Source: a virus
Length of the DNA: 41,223 nt
Strand: one strand, 5' to 3'
IMG/VR virus record: IMGVR_UViG_3300036770_001425
Location: 1 to 41,223 of that record
The stretch's first letter is position 1. Each line of letters begins with the position of its first letter. Below are positions 14,625-21,247 of the stretch, piece by piece. The translations under genes were made by a program, and so were the position numbers. The notes below the pieces were generated by a model. It saw nothing but the letters and a program-made list of their open reading frames with translations, searched no databases and had not been told where the DNA came from.

Positions 14625-15226
14625 GAGAACTCTCCTTTCCGCGCACGCTCCAGAAGCTCCTTGCCGTGCTCTTCCATGCGCTTCAGCTCCTCATCCGTCA
14701 CGCCCTCGCTGATTGAGATATGCCCCTCGGCTTCCATATAGGACAAGTAGTCCCACATGGCTTGCAGGAATGGCGTGTCATCCACGGACTGCGGAGAATA
14801 CCCCAGCTTGGAAATGAGGATGGTGCGAAGGTGCTGCGAGAATGGGGATCCAACCGTCTCGCCGTCGCCGCCCTTGTGCTTGCTGTAGTACGCTGGAACC
14901 TGCGTTGACGCGTCTAGGTAATCGCGGATCGCCTCCACGGCCGCGGTAACCTCGATGGGGTTTGCCAGAAGCCTCCGCTTGCGGTTGGTCCAGAGCACCA
15001 AAGACCACGAGAGGAAGCGTGAGCAAAGCCACTTGTCCGCTTCCGCTGCCGTCCTGAATCGGCACAACAGCGCAAAGAGGAGCGCTTGCGAGCCGTCGCC
15101 AATCTCTGCCAATTCCAACCGATCCAACAGTCGTGCATGACCCACGGTAAACGTAGCCATGCGGATGCCGAAGACGCGGTAAACGTCCGGCAACGTGAGA
15201 CGGCGATGGAGTTCGGCGGCGGTCAC
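14618..15226 (-). CDS. Tail-assembly-chaperone-position protein (202 aa)
   Basis: Lies between the tube and the tape measure, the usual slot for tail assembly chaperones. Start at the GTG overlapping the upstream stop (GTGA), reading TAAELHRRLTLPDVYRVFG. Helical, with a C-terminal DEELKRMEEHGKELLERARKGE helix. Longer than lambda gpG, and I saw no obvious slippery sequence for a G/GT-type shift. Function assigned by position only. Confidence 0.65.
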   Translation of the reverse strand: MTAAELHRRLTLPDVYRVFGIRMATFTVGHARLLDRLELAEIGDGSQALLFALLCRFRTAAEADKWLCSRFLSWSLVLWTNRKRRLLANPIEVTAAVEAIRDYLDASTQVPAYYSKHKGGDGETVGSPFSQHLRTILISKLGYSPQSVDDTPFLQAMWDYLSYMEAEGHISISEGVTDEELKRMEEHGKELLERARKGEFSC

Positions 15227-15636
15227 GTCGTGATTCCGGCCCCAGGCGTGAACCCTGCGTACTGCTTGAGCGAAAGGCGAAAACTCACCTTGTCCGACGT
15301 GCTTTTGTTCTTGGCCGCGCTCATGACAGTATATGCGCCGGCAATGTCGGTATCTCCAGAGTCGGTAAGGGTCACGGTTGCGCCGACGTTTGGCATTGCC
15401 TCGCAAGCTTCTTTAGCGTGGGCCAGCGTTGCGCCTGCCGGGTACACGTCAAGCTCGATGGTCTTGGTCTGGTTGAAATGAGTCAACCCAACGACTTCTC
15501 CGTTGGTGTCGCGGTGCTCAATCATCTCCGCATCCTCAGTGTAGGTCTGCGAGGTCTGGCGAAGCACGCCAGCGCCCGCGCTTGGATTGGTCGTTGTGAT
15601 TCCCCAGACCACGCCGATGTTTTGATATGTTGGCAT
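15223..15636 (-). CDS. Probable major tail tube protein (137 aa)
   Basis: A beta-rich Thr/Ser/Val protein starting in a TAATG junction. The ordering (neck proteins, this gene, chaperone, tape measure) matches the tail-tube slot. The segments TKTIELDVYPAGATLAHAKEA and GATVTLTDSGDTDIAGAYTVM are compatible with a tube-protein sandwich. Length is at the small end for this family. Sequence identity to a known tube protein is not claimed. Confidence 0.6.
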   Translation of the reverse strand: MPTYQNIGVVWGITTTNPSAGAGVLRQTSQTYTEDAEMIEHRDTNGEVVGLTHFNQTKTIELDVYPAGATLAHAKEACEAMPNVGATVTLTDSGDTDIAGAYTVMSAAKNKSTSDKVSFRLSLKQYAGFTPGAGITT

Positions 15637-16127
15637 TACCTGTTCTCCATCCCACCGCAGTACAAGCGGAGGCTAAGTTTGTTTACCCTCGCCCGATCAT
15701 CGAATGAGGACTCAACGGTCCTGTCCGTTGTGCCCATGATCAGACATTCAAAAGTCCCCGACGTTGCCGCATTGATTGCATCTTGCAATTCGCTTGGCCG
15801 GTCGAACCAAAGCAACTCTTTCACCGTGTCCGTCTGGTCTTTTAGCAGCGTGTACGCACCGGCGTCTTCCGACGCGACAACCACCGAAACGGAGAGTGTG
15901 ATGAACTCGTTTCCGGTTTCGTAATCCTCTTGGCCGTCTTCCGCTTCAACCATAATCAGCGGGAGCGTCTTCTCTTCGGTCGTCTCGCCACGCGTGAGCC
16001 TGAGTTGCGTGCCGTCCTTGCTCACGTTATAGCCGCCATCGGTCAACGGATCCACGTCCCACCCGCTCGCCGTGTATGAGGCGATCAGATAGGCCAGAAC
16101 CATTTTCTGGAGTTGTTCGGCAATCAC
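15636..16127 (-). CDS. Probable tail terminator / minor tail protein (163 aa)
   Basis: GTG start overlapping the preceding stop (GTGA), with the frame reading IAEQLQKMVLAYLIASYTASGWD. Alpha then beta, with LSVSVVVASEDAGAYTLLKDQTD in the middle, a common pattern for gpU-like or terminator proteins located just before the tube. Assigned by position and fold impression. Confidence 0.6.
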   Translation of the reverse strand: MIAEQLQKMVLAYLIASYTASGWDVDPLTDGGYNVSKDGTQLRLTRGETTEEKTLPLIMVEAEDGQEDYETGNEFITLSVSVVVASEDAGAYTLLKDQTDTVKELLWFDRPSELQDAINAATSGTFECLIMGTTDRTVESSFDDRARVNKLSLRLYCGGMENR

Positions 16128-16948
16128 GCGTTCTCCTTCTTTTTCGCTGCCTTGAATGCGGATTCGATCTGCTTCTGGATGTTCCGCTGCCGGTTCTTCC
16201 ATGCGCGCTCGACAATCCGCAACTCTCGCCCTGACGCCTGGATAAACGGCACGTTGTTGCGGACTTCTACTCCAAAACGATCTTGCGAGCCAGTTTCATG
16301 ATACGTGCCGGACGCGGCTCCTTTGGCTTTCTTGATCCATCTAGGCAGCGGAAGCTTGAGAGCGGATGCGGCTTTAACCCATCCGGATTTTGCGGCGCCA
16401 ACTCGCTCCAGCTTTTCAACCAGCAGCCGGCGCAGTTCCGGATCTTCCGGCATTGCGCGCAGGTCGTTCAATCCGGGGTTGTAGCTTGGCAGGATGCCAT
16501 CGTGAAGAATGAACGGGTAAACCCCGCGAACTCTGCCTCGGCGATCTCTAGCCTTTTTCCATGTAGGCCCAAGAACCGACAACTGAAGCCCCGAATTGCG
16601 AACATCCAGCTCTTTCATCAAGAGCGTGTTCGCCTCTGCTGTTTTGCCTGTCGAAACTAGCTTTGTGATGTTTTCCCCGAACCGACCTTGGCAAAGCGCC
16701 CTGATGCTAGACGCTTCCTTGAACACGTATTTCCGATCTCTGTAAACCGCTTCCTTTCCAATCTCCAACTGCCTCGCAAACGGCTCCGTGATTGGCGCGT
16801 CACCGAATGGCGGAGTGAAGCGGATTGCGTCGCGGGTGAATAGCTTCGCCTGACCACGCAACGTCTCTTCCATGGTCTGCTTCATGATGCGCCCCAGCTT
16901 CCGCACCTGACCCGACCAGTGCCCATGATCGACGTATGCCTTTATCAT
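16124..16948 (-). CDS. Probable neck / tail completion protein (274 aa)
   Basis: Basic and helical, in the position of HK97 gp10-like neck proteins. It has an N-terminal helix-rich part (GRIMKQTMEETLRGQAKLFTRDAIRFTP) and a C-terminal NVPFIQASGRELRIVERAWKNRQ segment that recalls the end of phage minor tail/neck proteins. ATGA overlap with the previous gene. Specific family not confirmed. Confidence 0.6.
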   Translation of the reverse strand: MIKAYVDHGHWSGQVRKLGRIMKQTMEETLRGQAKLFTRDAIRFTPPFGDAPITEPFARQLEIGKEAVYRDRKYVFKEASSIRALCQGRFGENITKLVSTGKTAEANTLLMKELDVRNSGLQLSVLGPTWKKARDRRGRVRGVYPFILHDGILPSYNPGLNDLRAMPEDPELRRLLVEKLERVGAAKSGWVKAASALKLPLPRWIKKAKGAASGTYHETGSQDRFGVEVRNNVPFIQASGRELRIVERAWKNRQRNIQKQIESAFKAAKKKENA

Positions 16949-17340
16949 CGGTCAACGGATTGGAGGATAAACGTGACGCCGGTGGAATCCATGCTGCGCT
17001 CGGTCACCCGATATAGGTTTCCGTCGCATGTGATCCGCTGGCCGATGGCTGGCATGCGGTAGCCGGTTTCGGTGTCTAGGCTTCCGCCTTGCTCAAGGTC
17101 CAACTCTTCGCCGGACTCAGTAAGCAATGCGGTTCCGTCAAATTGAGCGCGAGGCGCAAAGATGACGCCATCAAAGTCAGGCATGAGCCCGCCAACTTCC
17201 GGCTTGGTCGCGTCCTTGTGGCGGTCTAGTACGCCAGCCAACTCTTCGGCGGGATCCAAGCCGACAATGCGGAAGGTAGTCCCAAACTCGTCAAGAGCTT
17301 GGTCCTGGCCTTCCGCAATGATGTCGTCGAATGCGCTCAC
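16945..17340 (-). CDS. Hypothetical neck-region protein (131 aa)
   Basis: GTG start overlapping the preceding stop (GTGA). Acidic, with a final beta portion (GQRITCDGNLYRVTERSM) typical of head-tail connector or stopper proteins of the gpFII kind. It lies immediately upstream of the tail completion gene. Role inferred by order. Confidence 0.55.
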   Translation of the reverse strand: MSAFDDIIAEGQDQALDEFGTTFRIVGLDPAEELAGVLDRHKDATKPEVGGLMPDFDGVIFAPRAQFDGTALLTESGEELDLEQGGSLDTETGYRMPAIGQRITCDGNLYRVTERSMDSTGVTFILQSVDR

Positions 17341-17528
17341 GGTTTCCGATCCAACTCAGCCTCTGCCTCGCGCCGGTATTCGTCGGCGGTCTTGCGCGTT
17401 GTCGCAAACAACTTAGCCCAGTCTTCCGGCTTCGGTTGCGCGCCTCCAGTCATCCACTTTTGAAACGTCTCAGCAACGTCCGGGCCGTAGCGCAAAAGCA
17501 ACTCGGCAACGATGATGACAGTGCTCAT
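17337..17528 (-). CDS. Hypothetical small protein after lipoprotein (63 aa)
   Basis: Short hydrophobic start (MSTVIIVAELLLRYG) followed by a basic-acidic helix (ATTRKTADEYRREAEAELDRK). ATGA overlap with the upstream lipoprotein. It might be a small membrane-associated partner of that protein; not otherwise recognised. Confidence 0.65.
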   Translation of the reverse strand: MSTVIIVAELLLRYGPDVAETFQKWMTGGAQPKPEDWAKLFATTRKTADEYRREAEAELDRKP

Positions 17529-17905
17529 TTCTGGAGTTCCTTTGTAATCTTCAGGAGTGCGGTTGCGGCTTGCTGCACATCAACCGGAATCTCGCCCGCG
17601 CTCATGGCGGCAACCTCTACGCCAGCCATTGCGGCTTGGTATTTGCCGTAAGCCTCACGCACTCGCCCGTCCTTTCGGATTAGGTCTGCGCGTTGGCTTC
17701 CTTGGTCAATCGCAGGCAATGCGGCAACGCGTCGCTCCTCCTCAACAAGCCAGCGGTACCATTCGCGCATGGCGATGTCCACGGACTTGACCACGCCTTC
17801 GGTAGTGTTGAACGCGATCTGGACTGGCGTCGACTTACACCCTGTCATGACGACGGGTGCAGCGCATAGGCCCGCGAGCAGGAGTAGCAGTTGGAGGATT
17901 TTCAT
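17525..17905 (-). CDS. Putative lipoprotein, candidate outer spanin-like (126 aa)
   Basis: Residues 1-24 read as a signal peptide (KILQLLLLLAGLCAAPVVMTGC) ending in an imperfect lipobox MTGC, with a Cys for lipidation followed by KST. The mature part is a helical, charged domain. In Gram-negative phages a small lipoprotein in the lysis region can act as an outer spanin, but it could equally be a superinfection or surface protein. The ATG overlaps the preceding stop (ATGA). The usual paired inner spanin is not obvious. Confidence 0.6.
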   Translation of the reverse strand: MKILQLLLLLAGLCAAPVVMTGCKSTPVQIAFNTTEGVVKSVDIAMREWYRWLVEEERRVAALPAIDQGSQRADLIRKDGRVREAYGKYQAAMAGVEVAAMSAGEIPVDVQQAATALLKITKELQK

Positions 17906-18135
17906 TTGGTATTTGATTCAACAAACAGTTCGTCAACGTATTCAGAGGACCAGCCTAGAATGGCCTGCATCGCCACGATCAAGCTAGACGCTCTGGAGAT
18001 GGTTGGCTTATGGTTCCAGCGGTTGTTGGCGATCGTGCGTTGCGGTTCGGATAGGTTGGCTAGCGCGGCTTCGATTGCTGCGGTGTGGCCTCTGGTCATA
18101 CAGACCTCGCGGAGTGCCCATGTGTGTGCCTTCAT
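17902..18135 (-). CDS. Hypothetical small protein (77 aa)
   Basis: Helical, including HTAAIEAALANLSEPQRTIANNRWNHKPT and LIVAMQAILGWSSEYVDELF. ATGA overlaps both before and after it. No family recognised. Confidence 0.65.
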   Translation of the reverse strand: MKAHTWALREVCMTRGHTAAIEAALANLSEPQRTIANNRWNHKPTISRASSLIVAMQAILGWSSEYVDELFVESNTK

Positions 18136-18428
18136 AAGCCCTGCTCGATCGCACGCTGATAAGCAAGCTCTTGAATAGCCTGAATCACAGACGGCGCGTT
18201 AGGAATAGCCAAAAGCTCGGCATGCGTGAGCGTTGCCGATCCTGACACTGGATAGGCTACAACCGAACCCGATCCAGTCGTGAAAATATCCGTGAATTGC
18301 ACGGATGCGGTAAGCGTTGGAAGAGGTGACGGCGTCGATTTTGTGTCGAGTTCGACGCCGATGTTCACGGCTGTAATCTGGCGACGAAGCGCTGTCTCGT
18401 GCTGTGCTGCTGGTACATCTGTAGGCAT
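18132..18428 (-). CDS. Hypothetical fibre-associated protein (98 aa)
   Basis: Start chosen at MPTDVPAAQ, two bases after the fibre stop, rather than an earlier in-frame start inside the fibre gene. It is a Thr/Ser/Ala-rich protein (PTLTASVQFTDIFTTGSGS) ending in a helix (PSVIQAIQELAYQRAIEQG). It may be a fibre assembly or accessory factor, judging only from its place after the fibre. Confidence 0.6.
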   Translation of the reverse strand: MPTDVPAAQHETALRRQITAVNIGVELDTKSTPSPLPTLTASVQFTDIFTTGSGSVVAYPVSGSATLTHAELLAIPNAPSVIQAIQELAYQRAIEQGL

Positions 18429-18429
18429 A

Positions 18430-20097
18430 TCAAGCGAAGGTTGTTTCCACCCACTCAATCGACGCAACCCAGCGGATATTGGTAGCCGCTGCGCCGGTCA
18501 CTGAAATATCAATCGCCCCGTTTGCGGTGTCCGCCGTGATGGCGATTGACCACGCTGGCCCAGCGCCCCACGCGCCGCCTGTGTAGCCTCTGTCAGTGCC
18601 GATTGTTTGAACGTCCACCGTGACGGTTGAAGCTGCGACTCCGCGCTGCCATGCAACCTCACGCGTCCAAGTCATCGTCTCAGCGCCAGAGGTTGCGCGC
18701 CTTGCGGTGATCGTGATTCGAGCCCTTCCGGATGAATTTGCAGGCACAACCACTCTGGCGGATGAACCATCCGAGAACAGGTTCGACGGCGTTGCGTCCG
18801 TGGTGGACCGGCGAGCCAGCAGTCTTGAGCGCTGAGCGTCACCAGTCGCTCCAAACATTCCTGAACCCTCTGATACCTGACCGTAGACAGTTGCTAAAGC
18901 TCTCTCTCCATGAGCCGTTGTGAATGATCCAGAGGCTATTGAAAACAGCCCGAATGAACTGGCGTATGAGCCAGAAGATATCGTGCCGTACCCAAAGGTC
19001 CACGAGTTTGTTCCGGAAGCTGTCGCGTTGCTCTGACCGCCAGAGAATGAGTAACCTCCGCTCGCGATGGACGACCCGATTGCGAACGCATCGCCACCGG
19101 AAGCTCTGGACCTTTGGAATGCGACAGCGCCAGCGCCGGACGCTATATTTGCGGCTAGCGCACGGTAATAGGTAAAGTCTACTGCATTGTTGCCCCTGTT
19201 GTCCCCACCAGCCACAGTGCCATCCGGCATGTGCCAAGTCAGAAATCCTGTACCAGTTATTCCAAGATGTACGGAAATATTTGAACCGACACCGCAGAAC
19301 TTAGCGAAAGACCTGCCACTGTAGGACGATGGTCCAACAGTCCATTGGGCAGCAGAAAGCGTGGTATCATCTTCAACCGAAACAGATGACGATTGAACCG
19401 TTGCGCCTCCGGTTCCGTCAGCGCGAAGAAGTGCATTGTCGGTGGATCCAGTTGATCCGCCAATGCCACCTGAAAAGGTTACTGGAACCCACGCCGTGCC
19501 GTCCCACTGCGCCACCTGACCCGTCGTTGCACCGCTCTGCGTGAGGTTGGAAAGCGTGTGGGTGTGCGACGCTGCGGCAAAGTCTCCGGTCGCAGATGTG
19601 GCCGCCGTGCCTAGGCCAAGCGTGGTGCGCTGCGCCGCTGCGTCTACGTCGTCCAGCAGGGCCTTTCCTGCGGTTGTGACGTCGCCGCCCATCTTGGCAG
19701 TGGACACAACGCCGCTGGCAATCGTCGTGACGCCGTCGCCAGCGCTGGCCGTCACGTCACCCGTCAACGCTGACCGCCGAATCTGCCCTCCGTTAAACTC
19801 CAGCCCGCCGTCAACGCTGATCTCTTGTGCGTCGCCAGCGGTTCCGGCGTGACGCCCGAGAAGTTTCGTTGCGCCAACCTCGAATAGTTTTGCGGCCGTG
19901 ATTGCGCGTGCGTCAACGGTCCAAGTGGTACCGCTTCCGCTTACCGTGATGTCGCCTTTGTCGCCGTCCGACACGCCGCCCGCTGTTGCCGCCTGCGTCC
20001 CGATGATCCGCTCAACCTGCAACTCTATAGCCGCACCCACGGCGTGCGTTTCCGCGATGCCGTCGGCGATCACCAGTGTGCATTCGTAGACGTTCAT
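18430..20097 (-). CDS. Tail fibre / receptor-binding protein with YadA-head-like repeats (555 aa)
   Basis: Gly/Ser/Ala-rich. It starts with a phage attachment-type domain, then GDVTASAGDGVTTIASGVVS and TTLGLGTAATSATGDFAAASHTH pieces common in fibre shafts. From about residue 340 to 410 come repeats of the kind NATASGTNSWTFGYG, SGSYASSFGLFSIASGSFT, which match the G-x-x-S-x-A-x-G pattern of trimeric autotransporter (YadA/Hep_Hag) heads. A C-terminal GDAQRSRLLARRSTTDATP motif is frequent at phage fibre tips. Likely a trimer. ATGA overlap with the preceding gene. Confidence 0.8.
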   Translation of the reverse strand: MNVYECTLVIADGIAETHAVGAAIELQVERIIGTQAATAGGVSDGDKGDITVSGSGTTWTVDARAITAAKLFEVGATKLLGRHAGTAGDAQEISVDGGLEFNGGQIRRSALTGDVTASAGDGVTTIASGVVSTAKMGGDVTTAGKALLDDVDAAAQRTTLGLGTAATSATGDFAAASHTHTLSNLTQSGATTGQVAQWDGTAWVPVTFSGGIGGSTGSTDNALLRADGTGGATVQSSSVSVEDDTTLSAAQWTVGPSSYSGRSFAKFCGVGSNISVHLGITGTGFLTWHMPDGTVAGGDNRGNNAVDFTYYRALAANIASGAGAVAFQRSRASGGDAFAIGSSIASGGYSFSGGQSNATASGTNSWTFGYGTISSGSYASSFGLFSIASGSFTTAHGERALATVYGQVSEGSGMFGATGDAQRSRLLARRSTTDATPSNLFSDGSSARVVVPANSSGRARITITARRATSGAETMTWTREVAWQRGVAASTVTVDVQTIGTDRGYTGGAWGAGPAWSIAITADTANGAIDISVTGAAATNIRWVASIEWVETTFA

Positions 20098-20462
20098 GAC
20101 ATCGGGGAATTGAACACGGAAACTCGGAAGGTCTTCGTCTCGAACGGCAGGCTTCCGGACGTGGTAATGCGCCAGCTAGCGAAATGCTGAATGCCCGCCG
20201 CGAGCGTTGCGGTGTCTGTTCCGTCGGCGGTAAAAACCATGGTGGCGCTACCGTCGTCTTCAACCGTTAGGGTTCCAGCGTCGAACGTGAAAGCGACCGT
20301 CCCGTCCTCCTTTGTGATGCGCCCAGAGCCAGTGCTGGACGCCCATGAAATCAGGTCATCAGCGGGCAGCGAAATGCGCATCTGGAATCCGCTTCCACGG
20401 ATGATCTCCAGCGTTGGGCACGCGAAAAGCGTGCTGCTGTCAGGCGTCGTGATTGTCGGCAT
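20094..20462 (-). CDS. Hypothetical beta-rich protein near the fibre (122 aa)
   Basis: Predicted beta protein (SGRITKEDGTVAFTFDAGTLTVEDDGSATMV). It overlaps the holin-like gene by 23 bases and has AAGGA upstream of its ATG. The stop overlaps the fibre start (ATGA). It resembles the small beta-sandwich proteins that sit next to fibre genes. Function not known. Confidence 0.65.
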   Translation of the reverse strand: MPTITTPDSSTLFACPTLEIIRGSGFQMRISLPADDLISWASSTGSGRITKEDGTVAFTFDAGTLTVEDDGSATMVFTADGTDTATLAAGIQHFASWRITTSGSLPFETKTFRVSVFNSPMS

Positions 20463-20736
20463 TCGCGTCCTTCTTCAGGAAGATGGTTTCACCACCCGTC
20501 TTGCCTTGGCGAAACGCCTGATTCATCCAGACAGCATTCCCGCCAGCAAGGAATCCCTTGATGGCGACAGGGCCGCTGGGTGCCTCCAATAGGCACGCGG
20601 CTGCGGCTCCGACCAATGGCAACGCTAGCGGGATCGTCCAGTCTGGAATCTGCGGGATGCTCTTGAGCATTCGCCCGACCATGACGCAGACGCCAGCAAT
20701 GCCGACGCCCTCTAAGATGTCGTTGTATTCGTTCAT
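20440..20736 (-). CDS. Holin-like membrane protein, A118-type pattern (98 aa)
   Basis: Hydrophobic segments around residues 10-22 and 33-51 (TIPLALPLVGAAAACLL) and a Gly-Ala-rich stretch AIKGFLAGGNAVWMNQAFRQ recall the A118/Hol118-like holin family. The C-terminus is charged (KKDANADNHDA). No recognisable endolysin is adjacent, so the assignment stays moderate. ATGA overlap with the 78-residue gene. Confidence 0.55.
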   Translation of the reverse strand: MNEYNDILEGVGIAGVCVMVGRMLKSIPQIPDWTIPLALPLVGAAAACLLEAPSGPVAIKGFLAGGNAVWMNQAFRQGKTGGETIFLKKDANADNHDA

Positions 20737-20969
20737 GCTACGGGGCCTCCACCGCCGACAGCGACAATGTAGTCCTCTGTGTGCGTCTTTGGGATGATGA
20801 TTGTCGGAGGCAAAACCGGAGGTTGCGGAACCTTGATCTTTGCACGCCTCGCAAGCGTTTCATATTCCGCGCTCTCGGCCGTGGTTAGGTCTTGATAGAT
20901 GCGCGGCTTCTTCTGGAGTTCGATGAACCGCGCAAACTCCGCGTCCGACAGATTGGTTTCTTGGCTCAT
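20733..20969 (-). CDS. Hypothetical small protein with Pro-rich tail (78 aa)
   Basis: N-terminal helix (LSDAEFARFIELQKK, LTTAESAEYETLARRAK) then a Pro-rich segment (VPQPPVLPPTIIIPKT) and a GGGGPVA end. It lies between a membrane/coiled-coil protein and the holin-like protein. No known family. Confidence 0.65.
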   Translation of the reverse strand: MSQETNLSDAEFARFIELQKKPRIYQDLTTAESAEYETLARRAKIKVPQPPVLPPTIIIPKTHTEDYIVAVGGGGPVA

Positions 20970-20972
20970 AGG

Positions 20973-21245
20973 TTACCACTCCTTTCCAACCGCTCTACGC
21001 TGCAACTCGTGGATGATTGTTCGGTGCTCTCGAAGCTCGACGGAGTGGTCGTTGATGATTGTCCTGTCCGCCTTCATGTCCTGGCGCAACGCCTCAACCT
21101 GAAGCCCGATTGCGTCAAACTTTGAAAGCGCGGCGTCCGCTTTAGCGTCCAGTCGGACAATAAACACAAGACCGGAAACCAGCGCCAGCACGCTAACACC
21201 AGAGAGTGTCAGCCTGAACCCGTCGGATCGAATCATTGTTCCCAT
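20973..21245 (-). CDS. Single-TM coiled-coil protein (90 aa), lysis-region candidate
   Basis: Start at MGTMIRSDG (ATG 21243-21245), two bases after the beta-helix stop, with a CAGGTAG stretch upstream. One membrane helix (LTLSGVSVLALVSGLVFIV) is followed by a coiled-coil-like domain (DAIGLQVEALRQDMKADRT, HRTIIHELQRR). It could be an inner-spanin-like, holin-associated or hemolysin-XhlA-like protein. Function is only inferred from topology and from the nearby holin-like gene. Confidence 0.6.
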   Translation of the reverse strand: MGTMIRSDGFRLTLSGVSVLALVSGLVFIVRLDAKADAALSKFDAIGLQVEALRQDMKADRTIINDHSVELREHRTIIHELQRRAVGKEW

Positions 21246-21247
21246 GG

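Noticed and set aside
14590-14640. Programmed frameshift between chaperone-position gene and tape measure
   Set aside because: No XXXYYYZ heptamer near the end of the gene; the tape measure has its own good ribosome-binding site.
18430-20097. Diversity-generating retroelement acting on the fibre
   Set aside because: Head genes resemble BPP-1, but no reverse transcriptase or template repeat was seen in the window.
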